A DNA stretch of 46,240 nucleotides from positions 1 to 46,240 of the forward strand of contig CAZJCM010000028.1 in NCBI GenBank assembly GCA_964544655.1, in the 5' to 3' direction. The DNA comes from HyVt-443 sp964544655 (GTDB lineage Bacteria; Pseudomonadota; Gammaproteobacteria; Chromatiales; Chromatiaceae). Both the position numbers and the translations under genes were made by a program. Of this stretch, positions 1-8,449 are shown one piece after another (position 1 is the first letter of the stretch; each line of letters starts with the position of its first letter). The notes under the pieces were generated by a model that saw only the letters and a list, made by a program, of their open reading frames with translations, made no database searches and was not told the DNA's origin.

Positions 1-1390
1 TCATGTTGTCCACGCGCTTGACCGGATCGTCCACGATCAGGGTGGTCACGTCCATTCGCAGCACAGCGTCCATAAAGCTGTCGGCCTCCGGCTCGGCCAG
101 CAGCCGGGCAATCAGCTCCGAGGTGTAATCCTCTCCTTGCCAGGCCGGCATCACCATGCGTCTGAACTCTTCATGGTCCCGGTCAAAATAGTGCTTGGCA
201 AAACGCTCCACCGGCGTGCCCTCGCGCTCGGCCTGCATCCGGGGATACCAGAAATAGCCGCCGAACACCTCGTCTGCCCCTTGTCCCGACTGCACCACCT
301 TGACCTGTTTCGACACCTGTTCACCGAGCAGGTAGAAGGCCACCGCATCCTGGCCGAACATGGGCTCAGCCATCGCATCCACCGCCTCCGGCAACCGTTT
401 CAGCACCTCGCTGTTGGGCACCAGAAACTTGTGGTGACGGGTGGCGTAACGTTCCGCCACCGGATCGGAATACTCGAACTCGCTCCCCTTCTCATCCGGA
501 TGGTCCTCGAAACCGACCGAGAAAGTGCGCAGATCGGCAGCCCCGGTCTCCGCCAGCAGGGCCACCAGCAGGCTGGAGTCGAGTCCGCCGGAGAGCAATA
601 CACCAACCGGGACGTCAGCGATCTCATTGCGCTTGCGCACCGCCTCCCGCAGGCCGTGGTGGATCTCATCCAGCCACTGCGCCTCACTTTTTGCCTCTGT
701 TGGCCGGGTGGCGGGGAATCGCCAGTAGCACCGGTCCCGCCGCTCTCCCTTGCCATCTATCGACAACCAGTGGGCCGGGGCCAGTTTGCGCACCCCTTGC
801 AGAATGGTGTGCGGCGCTGGAACCACCCCATGGAGTGTGAACTGATGGTGCAGGGCAACCGCATCGATGCCCTTGTCCACCCCGCCGGCGGCGAGCAGGG
901 CCTGGGTGTTGGAGGCGAAGCGCAACCGGGTTTCATCTATAGAATAGTAGAGCGGCTTGATCCCCAGCCGATCACGGGCGAGAAACAGCCGCCTCGACTT
1001 CATCTCCCATATGGCAAAGGCGAACATGCCGTGAAGCCGCTCCACGCAGGCCTCGCCCCAGGCGTGCCAGGCCTTCAGAATGACCTCGGTATCACCGTGG
1101 GAAAAAAAATGGTAGCCCTTCGCCTGCAACTCCTCACGCAAGGCCGGATAGTTATAGATAGTACCGTTGAACACCAGAGCCAGCCCCAGTGCCTGATCGA
1201 CCATAGGCTGATTGGCCTGCTCGGACAGATCGATGATGGAGAGCCGCCGGTGGCCGAAACCGAGTGGGCCGTCGCTGTAGCTGCCGCCATGGTCGGGACC
1301 GCGCCGCTCAAGCCGGGCGGTCATGCGCCGGATCGCCGCCAGATCAGCCTCCTGACCATCGAATCTCAACTCACCACAGATACCGCACAT
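1..1390 (-). CDS. N-acetylglutaminylglutamine amidotransferase (asparagine synthase family), 3' end cut by window
   Basis: The protein starts MCGICGELRFDG at 1390 on the minus strand and stays open to the left edge, about 463 codons. Cys2 is the nucleophile of class II (Ntn) glutamine amidotransferases. The N-terminal glutaminase half carries RRGPD and FNGTIYNY; the C-terminal synthetase half carries the ATP-binding motif LLSGGLDSS near residue 265. The segment VVPAPHTILQGVRKLAP and overall layout resemble the subfamily that amidates the dipeptide N-acetylglutaminylglutamine (NAGGN), a compatible solute, rather than plain AsnB. A GAGGGAG ribosome site lies just upstream of the ATG. The partners known from other genomes (an acetyltransferase/ligase and a peptidase) would lie beyond the left edge and cannot be checked. 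It is divergent from gnd across 185 bp. Family certain; the NAGGN assignment is from recalled family similarity. Ordinary asparagine synthetase is the alternative. Confidence 0.85.
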   Translation of the reverse strand, partial: MCGICGELRFDGQEADLAAIRRMTARLERRGPDHGGSYSDGPLGFGHRRLSIIDLSEQANQPMVDQALGLALVFNGTIYNYPALREELQAKGYHFFSHGDTEVILKAWHAWGEACVERLHGMFAFAIWEMKSRRLFLARDRLGIKPLYYSIDETRLRFASNTQALLAAGGVDKGIDAVALHHQFTLHGVVPAPHTILQGVRKLAPAHWLSIDGKGERRDRCYWRFPATRPTEAKSEAQWLDEIHHGLREAVRKRNEIADVPVGVLLSGGLDSSLLVALLAETGAADLRTFSVGFEDHPDEKGSEFEYSDPVAERYATRHHKFLVPNSEVLKRLPEAVDAMAEPMFGQDAVAFYLLGEQVSKQVKVVQSGQGADEVFGGYFWYPRMQAEREGTPVERFAKHYFDRDHEEFRRMVMPAWQGEDYTSELIARLLAEPEADSFMDAVLRMDVTTLIVDDPVKRVDNM

Positions 1391-1517
1391 ACCTGGTCAC
1401 TCCCTCAATATTCTCCGGCACATCAGCGCACCGGTCACCCCGTGTCCCGAAACCGTCCAGCCAGGGCCCGGCCGCGCCGCTGAACCATCGAGGCATCCGA
1501 ATAGTTACCCGAAATCA

Positions 1518-1532
1518 AAGTATGCCATACTT
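1518..1532. promoter_or_regulatory. Inverted repeat in the divergent amidotransferase/gnd intergenic region
   Basis: AAGTAT-gcc-ATACTT is a perfect 6-bp dyad 43 bp upstream of the gnd start codon. Its position fits an operator between the two divergent genes, but no regulator is encoded nearby and the dyad is short, so this is only a candidate. Confidence 0.3.
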
Positions 1533-1575
1533 CATTACTTGCTGAACCGATCCATCTGTAATTCAAGGACCCCCC

Positions 1576-3024
1576 ATGCCACAAGCGGATATCGGCCTGA
1601 TCGGCCTCGCCGTCATGGGCCAGAATCTGGCCCTCAACATCAATGATCACGGCTACCGGGTCGCCGTCTTCAATCGCACCAGTGGAAAGACGGATGCGTT
1701 TCTGGACGGCCCGGCCAGGAACACGAAGATCCAGGGCTTTCACCATCTGGCCGATTTCACCGCCAGTCTGCAACGCCCGCGCAAAATCATTCTGATGGTT
1801 CGAGCCGGCGATCCGGTGGACCATTTCATTCAGCTGCTGCTGCCCCATCTGGAGACCGGCGATATCATCATCGACGGCGGCAACTCCCGCTTCACCGATA
1901 CCGACCGCCGCTGCCAGGAACTGGCGACACAGAACATCCGTTTCATCGGCTGTGGCATCTCCGGCGGTGAAGAAGGGGCACGTCACGGGCCTTCCATCAT
2001 GCCCGGCGGCAACCCAGAGGCCTGGCCGGAGGTGAAAGAGATCCTGCAAACCATCGCCGCCAAGGTGGATGGCGTACCCTGCTGTCATTGGGTCGGCGAG
2101 GGCGGCTCGGGCCATTACGTGAAGATGGTCCACAACGGTATCGAATATGGCGACATGCAGTTGATCGCTGAGAGCTACCACCTGCTGCGGGCGGGCGTGG
2201 GCCTGTCGGTGGATCAGTTACAGCAGGTGTTCCAGACCTGGAACCAGGGCAGACTGGACTCCTACCTGATCGAGATCACCAGCCATATACTGGGCAAACG
2301 GGACGAGGATGGCACACCGCTGATCGACAACATTCTCGATGCCGCCGGCCAGAAGGGCACCGGCAAATGGACCGGCATCAGTGCCCTGGAACTGGGCGTC
2401 CCCCTGACCCTGATCGGCGAGGCGGTGTTCGCCCGCTGTCTCTCTGCGCTGAAGGAGGAGCGGGTGCGGGCGGAAGCGATCTATTCTGCGCCCGAGCAAC
2501 CTTTCGAGGGTGATGACGGACAGACGATACAGGATGCCCACGATGCCCTCTACGCAGCGAAGATCATCTCCTACACCCAGGGCTATATGCTGATGCGGGA
2601 GGCCGCAAAGGCGTATGGCTGGAACCTGAACTATGGTGACATCGCCCTGATGTGGCGCGGTGGTTGCATCATCCGCAGCCGCTTTCTGGACAATATCAAA
2701 CAGGCCTTCGACAACGACCCACAGCTGGAGAGCCTGCTGCAGGACCAGTTCTTCGTCGATGCCATCAACACCACCCTGCCGGGCTGGCGCCGTAGCGCGG
2801 CACTGGGCATCGGCCTCGGCATTCCCCTCCCCGCCACCGGCGCCGCACTGGCCTTCTTCGATGGTTATCGCAGCGGCCGGCTGCCAGCGAACCTGCTGCA
2901 GGCCCAGCGCGACTACTTCGGCGCCCACACCTACGAGCGCGTGGATCACCCCCGCGGTGAATTCTTCCACACCGACTGGACCGGCAGCGGCGGACCGACC
3001 GCCTCATCCACTTACCAGGTCTAA
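1576..3024 (+). CDS. gnd: 6-phosphogluconate dehydrogenase (decarboxylating)
   Basis: Oxidises and decarboxylates 6-phosphogluconate to ribulose-5-phosphate with formation of NADPH; third step of the oxidative pentose-phosphate pathway, cytosolic. The 482-aa length is that of the classic long Gnd. The N-terminal Rossmann motif GLAVMGQNLALNI (residues 10-22) binds NADP, the signature IIDGGNS lies at 98-104, and the catalytic lysine sits in GSGHYVKMVHNGIEYGD (Lys183). The C-terminal all-helical domain is present to the end. An AAGGA ribosome site precedes the ATG. It is followed after 17 bp by zwf and then pgl, so the operon covers the pathway in reverse order. The pentose product is one step from the phosphoribulokinase substrate, linking it to the carbon-fixation genes further right. 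Confidence 0.97.
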   Translation: MPQADIGLIGLAVMGQNLALNINDHGYRVAVFNRTSGKTDAFLDGPARNTKIQGFHHLADFTASLQRPRKIILMVRAGDPVDHFIQLLLPHLETGDIIIDGGNSRFTDTDRRCQELATQNIRFIGCGISGGEEGARHGPSIMPGGNPEAWPEVKEILQTIAAKVDGVPCCHWVGEGGSGHYVKMVHNGIEYGDMQLIAESYHLLRAGVGLSVDQLQQVFQTWNQGRLDSYLIEITSHILGKRDEDGTPLIDNILDAAGQKGTGKWTGISALELGVPLTLIGEAVFARCLSALKEERVRAEAIYSAPEQPFEGDDGQTIQDAHDALYAAKIISYTQGYMLMREAAKAYGWNLNYGDIALMWRGGCIIRSRFLDNIKQAFDNDPQLESLLQDQFFVDAINTTLPGWRRSAALGIGLGIPLPATGAALAFFDGYRSGRLPANLLQAQRDYFGAHTYERVDHPRGEFFHTDWTGSGGPTASSTYQV

Positions 3025-3041
3025 GCACGAGGACGAGGCCC

Positions 3042-4520
3042 ATGAGCCAACCCTGCACATACGTTATTTTCGGCGCCACCGGCAACCTCTCACGGGTCAA
3101 GCTGATGCCGGCCCTGTATCACCTGGAGGTCGCCGGCAAACTGCCCGGCGGCACCCGTATCCTGGCCTTGGGCCGACGCCCCTGGACCCGGGAACACTGT
3201 ATCAGCGAAGTCCGTGAATGGATCGAGCAGAAGATCCCCGGGCAGCTCGACGACGCGATATTCCGGCGCTTCGCCGAGCGACTCGACTATTTCAAGGGCG
3301 ATCTGACGGATAATCAGATGTACCCGGCGCTGCGCCAGTTCCTCGACGAGCAGCCGACCTTTCCCGCCAACATCGCCTACTACATGGCCATCAGTCCGGC
3401 CGAATTTGGCGTGGTGGTGGAACAGCTACACCACGCCGACCTTTTGGATGAAGGACCTGGGTGGAAACGGGTGGTGATCGAGAAACCCTTCGGCTACGAC
3501 CTGGAGAGCGCCCAAGCCCTGCAGCGGCGCATCGGCCGCTATCTGCGTGAGGACCAGGTGTTCCGCATCGACCACTACCTGGGCAAGGCCACGGTGCAGA
3601 ACGTATTGGTGTTCCGTTTTGCCAACACCATGATGGAACCCCTGTGGAATCGTAACTACATCGACCACATCCAGATCACCCACTCCGAGACCCTGGGCGT
3701 AGGCAGCCGTGCCCATTTCTACGATGGCGCCGGCGCAATGCGCGACATGATCCAGAGCCACCTGCTGCAGCTGCTCACCCTGGTGACCATGGAGCCCCCC
3801 GTCTCCATGGAGGCGGAGGCCCTGCGCGATGAGAAGGTGAAGGTGTTGAAATCGGTACGCCCAATCCGCCCCAGCGCGGTTCACGCCCACGCCTTCCGCG
3901 CCCAGTATGGCGAGGGCAGCATTGGCGGCCAGCGGGTACCAGGCTATCTGCAGGAAGAAAACATCCCCCGGGACAGCGTCACCGAGACCTATGCTGCACT
4001 GAAGCTCTACATCGACAACTGGCGTTGGCGCGGGGTGCCCATCTACCTGCGTACCGGCAAGCGCATGGCCCAGCAGCAATCCCTGGTCTCCATCTGTTTT
4101 CGCCATCCACCACAACAGTTCTTCCGCGGCACCCAGGTAGAGCGGATGCGCCAGAATTGGGTGTTGTTGGGCATCCAGCCCTGTGAATGCCTGCGCATCG
4201 AAATGACGGTGAAGGAGCCGGGACTGGAGATGCGCACGCGCCAGACCAGTCTGGACGCCAGCCTGATCGAAGAGGGGGAAACCTTGACCGACGCCTACGA
4301 GGAGTTGCTACTGGATGTGATCAACGGCGACCGCTCCCTGTTTCTGCGTTATGACGAGGTGGAGTATGCCTGGCGGGTGGTGGATCCGGTCCTGCACAGC
4401 TGGGCCACCGAGCGCGATTTCATCCACACCTATCCCGCCGGCAGCTGGGGACCGGAGGAGAGCCGGCGCCTGTTCGAGAAGGAGGAGCACCAGTGGCGCC
4501 ACAGCCTCGATCCGGAGTAG
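3042..4520 (+). CDS. zwf: Glucose-6-phosphate 1-dehydrogenase
   Basis: Oxidises glucose-6-phosphate to 6-phosphogluconolactone, normally with NADP. The protein is 492 aa, typical for the family. The nucleotide-binding loop reads FGATGNLSRVKL (residues 10-21); the usual motif has Asp where this has Asn14. The substrate motif EKPFG is at 147-151 and the active-site signature RIDHYLGK at 175-182, including the catalytic His. The C-terminal dimerisation domain is complete. A GAGG ribosome site precedes the ATG. It lies between gnd (17 bp upstream) and pgl (about 70 bp downstream) and is clearly co-transcribed with them. In autotrophs this branch drains stored sugar for NADPH in the absence of an energy source; that is an inference from lifestyle. 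Confidence 0.97.
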   Translation: MSQPCTYVIFGATGNLSRVKLMPALYHLEVAGKLPGGTRILALGRRPWTREHCISEVREWIEQKIPGQLDDAIFRRFAERLDYFKGDLTDNQMYPALRQFLDEQPTFPANIAYYMAISPAEFGVVVEQLHHADLLDEGPGWKRVVIEKPFGYDLESAQALQRRIGRYLREDQVFRIDHYLGKATVQNVLVFRFANTMMEPLWNRNYIDHIQITHSETLGVGSRAHFYDGAGAMRDMIQSHLLQLLTLVTMEPPVSMEAEALRDEKVKVLKSVRPIRPSAVHAHAFRAQYGEGSIGGQRVPGYLQEENIPRDSVTETYAALKLYIDNWRWRGVPIYLRTGKRMAQQQSLVSICFRHPPQQFFRGTQVERMRQNWVLLGIQPCECLRIEMTVKEPGLEMRTRQTSLDASLIEEGETLTDAYEELLLDVINGDRSLFLRYDEVEYAWRVVDPVLHSWATERDFIHTYPAGSWGPEESRRLFEKEEHQWRHSLDPE

Positions 4521-4593
4521 GAGCGGCATCCCCGCCACAAATGGCCAAACACCAGCCCACCCCGCTTCGCACCGGGGCGGCGCGCCTGCAGCC

Positions 4594-5283
4594 ATGCCCG
4601 CTATGAGCGCCCCATCCAATCTCTCATGGCATTCCCTGCCCGATGCCGAATCGGTGGCGGTGGCCGCCCGTGACCACATCCTGCAACAGGCCGGCCACGC
4701 CATCCGGGAGAGAGAGGCATTTCACATCGTACTGGCCGGCGGCAGCACCCCGGAACGCTGCTATCAGTTACTGGCTGGATCGGAGAGTGACTGGCAGCGC
4801 TGGCACATCTGGTTCGGTGACGAGCGCTGTCTGCCGCCGGATCACCCCGACCGAAACAGCCGTATGGCTTGGGAAAAGTGGTTGAGCCACGTCCCCATCC
4901 CCCCACAGCAGATCCACCCGATCCCGGCGGAACTGGATGCGGAAGCAGCAGCCGACCTCTACGAGCCCCTGATCCGGGCGATCCTTCCCTTCGACCTGGT
5001 GCTGCTCGGGATGGGCGACGACGGCCACACCGCCAGCCTGTTCCCCGGCCATCGACACCCCCTTTCGCGGCTGGTGGTGCCGGTACACGACGCCCCCAAA
5101 CCACCCCCGGACCGGGTCAGCCTCAACTTTCCGGCATTGAGCGACTGCCGCAGCATGCTGTTCCTGATCACAGGAAAAGAGAAGATCGATGCAGTGAGAA
5201 AGTGGCGAACCGGCCATCATCTCCCGGTGTCACGTATACAACCGAAACATGGCGGGCAAGTGCTGACCGATCTGCCCCTATGA
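4594..5283 (+). CDS. pgl: 6-phosphogluconolactonase
   Basis: Hydrolyses 6-phosphogluconolactone to 6-phosphogluconate, the step between Zwf and Gnd. The frame is open from 4351, but the upstream part overlaps zwf and does not look like Pgl. The family match begins at MPAMSAPSNLSWHSL, giving 229 aa from 4594 (or 226 from the ATG at 4603), the usual DevB/Pgl length. Motifs seen: VLAGGSTPERCY, WFGDERCLPPDHPDRNS and LVLLGMGDDGHTASLFPGH, the last being the Pgl/NagB-fold catalytic region with its His. Neither start has a strong ribosome site. It is the last gene of the gnd-zwf-pgl operon. Confidence 0.95.
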   Translation: MPAMSAPSNLSWHSLPDAESVAVAARDHILQQAGHAIREREAFHIVLAGGSTPERCYQLLAGSESDWQRWHIWFGDERCLPPDHPDRNSRMAWEKWLSHVPIPPQQIHPIPAELDAEAAADLYEPLIRAILPFDLVLLGMGDDGHTASLFPGHRHPLSRLVVPVHDAPKPPPDRVSLNFPALSDCRSMLFLITGKEKIDAVRKWRTGHHLPVSRIQPKHGGQVLTDLPL

Positions 5284-5297
5284 CCCGGGCCCCCTGA

Positions 5298-5313
5298 TGC
5301 ATCGTTCGATGCA
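5298..5313. repeat. Small perfect hairpin after pgl
   Basis: TGCATCG-TT-CGATGCA is a 7-bp perfect dyad 15 bp after the pgl stop codon. It has no T-run on either side, so it is a weak terminator or a 3'-end stabilising hairpin at most. Confidence 0.3.
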
Positions 5314-5358
5314 AGGGAGGCTCATGCATCCATGTCAGCAACCCCGCGTCAATCGGCG

Positions 5359-5386
5359 TTGAGGATGTTATCATCGCGGTTACAAT
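5359..5386 (+). promoter_or_regulatory. Putative sigma-70 promoter of the PhnD-like/GGDEF-EAL pair
   Basis: TTGAGG at 5359-5364 and TACAAT at 5381-5386 are separated by 16 bp. The expected start site is about 20 bp before the ATG at 5413, so the leader is short. Read by eye. Confidence 0.45.
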
Positions 5387-5412
5387 AATCAGAACCAGCT
5401 GCTTGGTGCACA

Positions 5413-6264
5413 ATGACTCGTATCACATCGGCATTGGCCGCGGGCGTTTTAATATCACTATTGGCGTTCTCCGGCATCTCATCCGGCGCCATGGACGGCA
5501 ATCAGACCACCACTTACACCTTTGGTGTGGTGCCTCAATTCGAGCAACGTAAGTTGTTCCGTATCTGGCGTCCCATCCTTGACCGGTTGGAGACCCGTAC
5601 CGGGTTCCATTTCCGGCTCAAGGGCAGCCCTAGGATCCCGGTATTCGAACAACTGTTCCTGGCCGGACAATTCGACTTTGCCTACATGAATCCCTATCAC
5701 GCCTTGATGGCCTCTGCAGCACAGGGATATATACCCATGGTGCGAGATGGCAGCCGACAGCTGAAGGGTATCCTCGTCGTGAACAGAGACAGCGACATCA
5801 AGTCACTGGAACACCTGAACGGACAAATGATCGCCTTCCCTGCGCCCAACGCCCTGGGTGCATCCCTGTTGATGCGGGCCGACCTGAAAAAGCTGCACCA
5901 TATCAATTTCATGCCTCTCTACGTGCAGACGCACAGCTCGGTCTATCTGCACGTGGCAACGGGATTGACCAAGGCTGGTGGTGGGGTGGCCAGCACGCTG
6001 GCAAGACAGAAACAGGAGGTTCGCGAGCATCTGCGCGTGATCTATGAAACGCGACCTATGCCACCCCACCCCATCGTCGCGCACCCCAGAATCCCGGTTG
6101 AAGTTCGTGAAAAGGTACGCCAGGCGCTGCTGGATATTGCCGCATCGCCCGAAGGCGCAAAACTGATGGCCAAGATTCCCATGCGAAAGGCGGTCACCAC
6201 CAGCATCGATGACTACAAAGAACTGGGCACCTGGGGCCTGGATGCCTTCTATGTCCCCCAATAA
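5413..6264 (+). CDS. PhnD-like periplasmic phosphate/phosphonate-type binding protein
   Basis: The 283-aa protein begins with a signal peptide (MTRITSALAAGVLISLL, probable cleavage near residue 27). The body resembles PhnD-type solute-binding proteins of ABC transporters: TYTFGVVPQFEQRKLFRIW at the start, then DFAYMNPYHALMA, IAFPAPNALGASLLMRADL and a hydrophobic-pocket segment near GLTKAGGGVASTL. No ABC permease or ATPase lies nearby; instead the stop codon overlaps the start of a membrane GGDEF-EAL protein. Lone PhnD-like proteins beside signalling proteins usually act as ligand sensors rather than transporters, so the likely role is periplasmic ligand detection passed to the downstream protein. 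The ligand is unknown. The ribosome site is weak. Binding-protein family is well supported; the sensor role is inferred. Confidence 0.85.
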   Translation: MTRITSALAAGVLISLLAFSGISSGAMDGNQTTTYTFGVVPQFEQRKLFRIWRPILDRLETRTGFHFRLKGSPRIPVFEQLFLAGQFDFAYMNPYHALMASAAQGYIPMVRDGSRQLKGILVVNRDSDIKSLEHLNGQMIAFPAPNALGASLLMRADLKKLHHINFMPLYVQTHSSVYLHVATGLTKAGGGVASTLARQKQEVREHLRVIYETRPMPPHPIVAHPRIPVEVREKVRQALLDIAASPEGAKLMAKIPMRKAVTTSIDDYKELGTWGLDAFYVPQ

Positions 6265-8317
6265 GAAGGGCCAGACAGAGCAAGGAGAACAGAGAGGGCA
6301 TAACATACGCCTGATGGGCAAGCTGTTGTTGCCACTGGTGTTGATCTTTCTCGGTTTCATCGGTTTCGCCCGGCTGGTCTGGCTGCCGGCCTTCATCGAC
6401 AGCCTGGAGAACCGGGCTCTGCATGATCTGCACGCCCACTTGCAAAGCGTCACCGAAGGCCTCGTTCCATTGCTGCTCGAGAACCAACTGGCAAATATCT
6501 ACGAAAGCCTGGATGCACTGCTGGAAGAAAACCCAGACTGGCAGCATCTGATCCTGACCGATACCTATGGGCGGCGCCTCTATCCACTCGACGCCCCCTC
6601 CACGGAAGGTTACAGCAACAACATTCGGGTCATCAAACAGGAAGTCGGATTCACCTCACCCCCGTTGGGGACCCTGGAACTGGCGGTCGATTTTTCACCA
6701 CTGTATGAAACGACACGCAGTCTTCAACGCCAGTTCATCATCGCCATGATGATATTCTTGGCAGCTACGATTGGCGTTATCGGCATGCTCTTCGAGTTGA
6801 TCGTGAGCCGTCGCTTGCGGGCGTTGAGATATGCCAGTGAACAGCTTGCCGATGGTAAGTACAATACTCAGTTGCCGGCGGACAGCCGGGACGAGATCGG
6901 CCAACTGTCCGCCAGCTTTGCGACCATGCGCGATGCCCTCCAGGCCTACCACAAGCAGTTGATGGGGGAGATAGACGACCACCGCCGCACGGCAGAGGCG
7001 TTGAACCTGGAAAAAGAGAATGCCACCTATGACGCCACTCATGATCCGCTGACCGGCCTGATCAACCGGCGTGAGTTCGAGCGCCGCCTGGTGGAATCGC
7101 TGGGGGAGGCCAAGGCGACGAAATGTCAACATGCCCTGCTGTACCTGGATCTGGACCAGTTCAAGGTCATCAACGACACCTGCGGCCACATGGCAGGTGA
7201 CGCCCTGCTGCAGCAGTTGAACATCAAGCTATGCGACTATGTCCGGGCACAGGATACCCTGGCCCGTCTCGGCGGCGACGAGTTCGGCATGCTGCTGAAA
7301 TATTGCACGCTGGAGGATTCACGCAAGGTCGCCGACAATCTCAGAAAAGCGGTAGAGGATTTCCGCTTTGCCTGGAATGACGACATATTCAATATCAGCG
7401 TCAGCATCGGCGTGGCTGGCATAGACCAGGACAGTGGCGACATGGCAAATGTCCTCAGCAGTGCCGACTCAGCTTGCTATATGGCCAAGGAGCGCGGGCG
7501 TAACCGGATTCAGGTCTACCACAAGGATGATCAGCTGGTGCGCCGCCGTGAGGGCGAAATGCAGTGGGTGACACGCATCATCCGTTCCATGCATGACGAT
7601 CATTTCAAACTCTATTGCCAGCCAATCTATGCCCTGGATAATCTTCAGGGCACTCCGGCGCACTATGAGATATTACTGCGGCTGCGTGAAGAAGATGGCA
7701 CCATCACCATGCCAGGGGCCTTCATCCCGGCGGCGGAACGTTACAATCTGATCACCACGCTCGATCGCTGGGTACTGACGAAACTGCTCGACACGCTGCC
7801 GACCCTCGAATCCGAACAGCCATTGCAACTATCGATCAACCTCTCCGGGCCATCCCTTGGCGATCCCGATCTTCTGGAACTCCTGGAACAGCGTTATCCG
7901 GAGATCGTTGCCAGTGGGCACAAACTCTGCTTTGAGATTACCGAGACGGCAGCCATTCGCTCGCTCTCCACCGCACGCCATTTCATGGAGCGTCTGCAGA
8001 ATTACGATTTCATGTTCTCTCTGGATGATTTTGGAACCGGGATGTCCTCGTTCAGTTATCTGAAAACACTTCCAGTCGACTATCTGAAGATCGACGGCAC
8101 GTTCGTGCGTGATATCGCAACAGACAACATCGATTACGCAATGGTGCGGTCAATCAACGAAATCGGTCAGACAATGGGCATGAAGACAGTTGCCGAATTC
8201 GTCGAGAGCGAAAAAATCCTTACGCTGTTGAAAGGTATAGGAGTGGACTTTGCACAAGGACATTATCTCGGAAAAGCCACGCCTCTGGACGGCATGTTCT
8301 CAGTGACACGACCGTAG
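6251..8317 (+). CDS. Membrane-bound GGDEF-EAL protein with HAMP domain (c-di-GMP turnover)
   Basis: A c-di-GMP enzyme of about 688 aa. The frame opens at 6209, but the ATG at 6251 overlaps the upstream gene by only 14 bp; an ATG at 6314 is a third option. A transmembrane helix (MGKLLLPLVLIFLGFIG) is followed by a periplasmic domain of about 120 residues, a second helix (MMIFLAATIGVIGMLFELI) and a HAMP linker. The cyclase domain has DPLTGLINR, an intact GGDEF and an inhibitory site RAQD exactly five residues before it. The phosphodiesterase domain has an EAL variant YEILLRL (ExLxR kept), INLSGPS, DDFGTGMSSF, LKIDG and a C-terminal QGHYLGKA. Both active sites therefore look intact, and the net direction cannot be read from sequence. 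Coupled to the PhnD-like gene, it probably receives a periplasmic ligand signal. Confidence 0.9.
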   Translation: MSPNKKGQTEQGEQRGHNIRLMGKLLLPLVLIFLGFIGFARLVWLPAFIDSLENRALHDLHAHLQSVTEGLVPLLLENQLANIYESLDALLEENPDWQHLILTDTYGRRLYPLDAPSTEGYSNNIRVIKQEVGFTSPPLGTLELAVDFSPLYETTRSLQRQFIIAMMIFLAATIGVIGMLFELIVSRRLRALRYASEQLADGKYNTQLPADSRDEIGQLSASFATMRDALQAYHKQLMGEIDDHRRTAEALNLEKENATYDATHDPLTGLINRREFERRLVESLGEAKATKCQHALLYLDLDQFKVINDTCGHMAGDALLQQLNIKLCDYVRAQDTLARLGGDEFGMLLKYCTLEDSRKVADNLRKAVEDFRFAWNDDIFNISVSIGVAGIDQDSGDMANVLSSADSACYMAKERGRNRIQVYHKDDQLVRRREGEMQWVTRIIRSMHDDHFKLYCQPIYALDNLQGTPAHYEILLRLREEDGTITMPGAFIPAAERYNLITTLDRWVLTKLLDTLPTLESEQPLQLSINLSGPSLGDPDLLELLEQRYPEIVASGHKLCFEITETAAIRSLSTARHFMERLQNYDFMFSLDDFGTGMSSFSYLKTLPVDYLKIDGTFVRDIATDNIDYAMVRSINEIGQTMGMKTVAEFVESEKILTLLKGIGVDFAQGHYLGKATPLDGMFSVTRP

Positions 8318-8351
8318 CAGCTGCTATATTTATTGAATCTCCCAACCTCCC

Positions 8352-8380
8352 TTGCATTGTCTCTGGATGTGAAATAGAAT
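8352..8380 (+). promoter_or_regulatory. Putative sigma-70 promoter of sodB
   Basis: TTGCAT (8352-8357) and TAGAAT (8375-8380) have the optimal 17-bp spacing. This leaves a leader of about 60 nt before the sodB ATG at 8450. Confidence 0.55.
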
Positions 8381-8384
8381 TGAT

Positions 8385-8407
8385 CCAAATATTACCAAGT
8401 TATTTGG
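8385..8407. promoter_or_regulatory. Inverted repeat at the sodB transcription start
   Basis: CCAAATA-N9-TATTTGG is a perfect 7-bp dyad immediately downstream of the predicted -10 box. It could be an operator or a 5'-leader hairpin. It does not match a Fur box closely, and no regulator can be named. Confidence 0.4.
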
Positions 8408-8449
8408 TGGGTTTTGTAGAACCCCCTAGATCCTACGGAGTGAATCCAT

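Noticed and set aside
137..1483. Long plus-strand open frame of 448 codons
   Set aside because: It lies antisense to the amidotransferase, which has full family motifs; the plus-strand translation is His/Leu/Pro-rich without recognisable domains.
4521..4593. Terminator between zwf and pgl
   Set aside because: Only a 5-bp G/C stem (CCCCG/CGGGG) without T-run; the genes belong to one operon.
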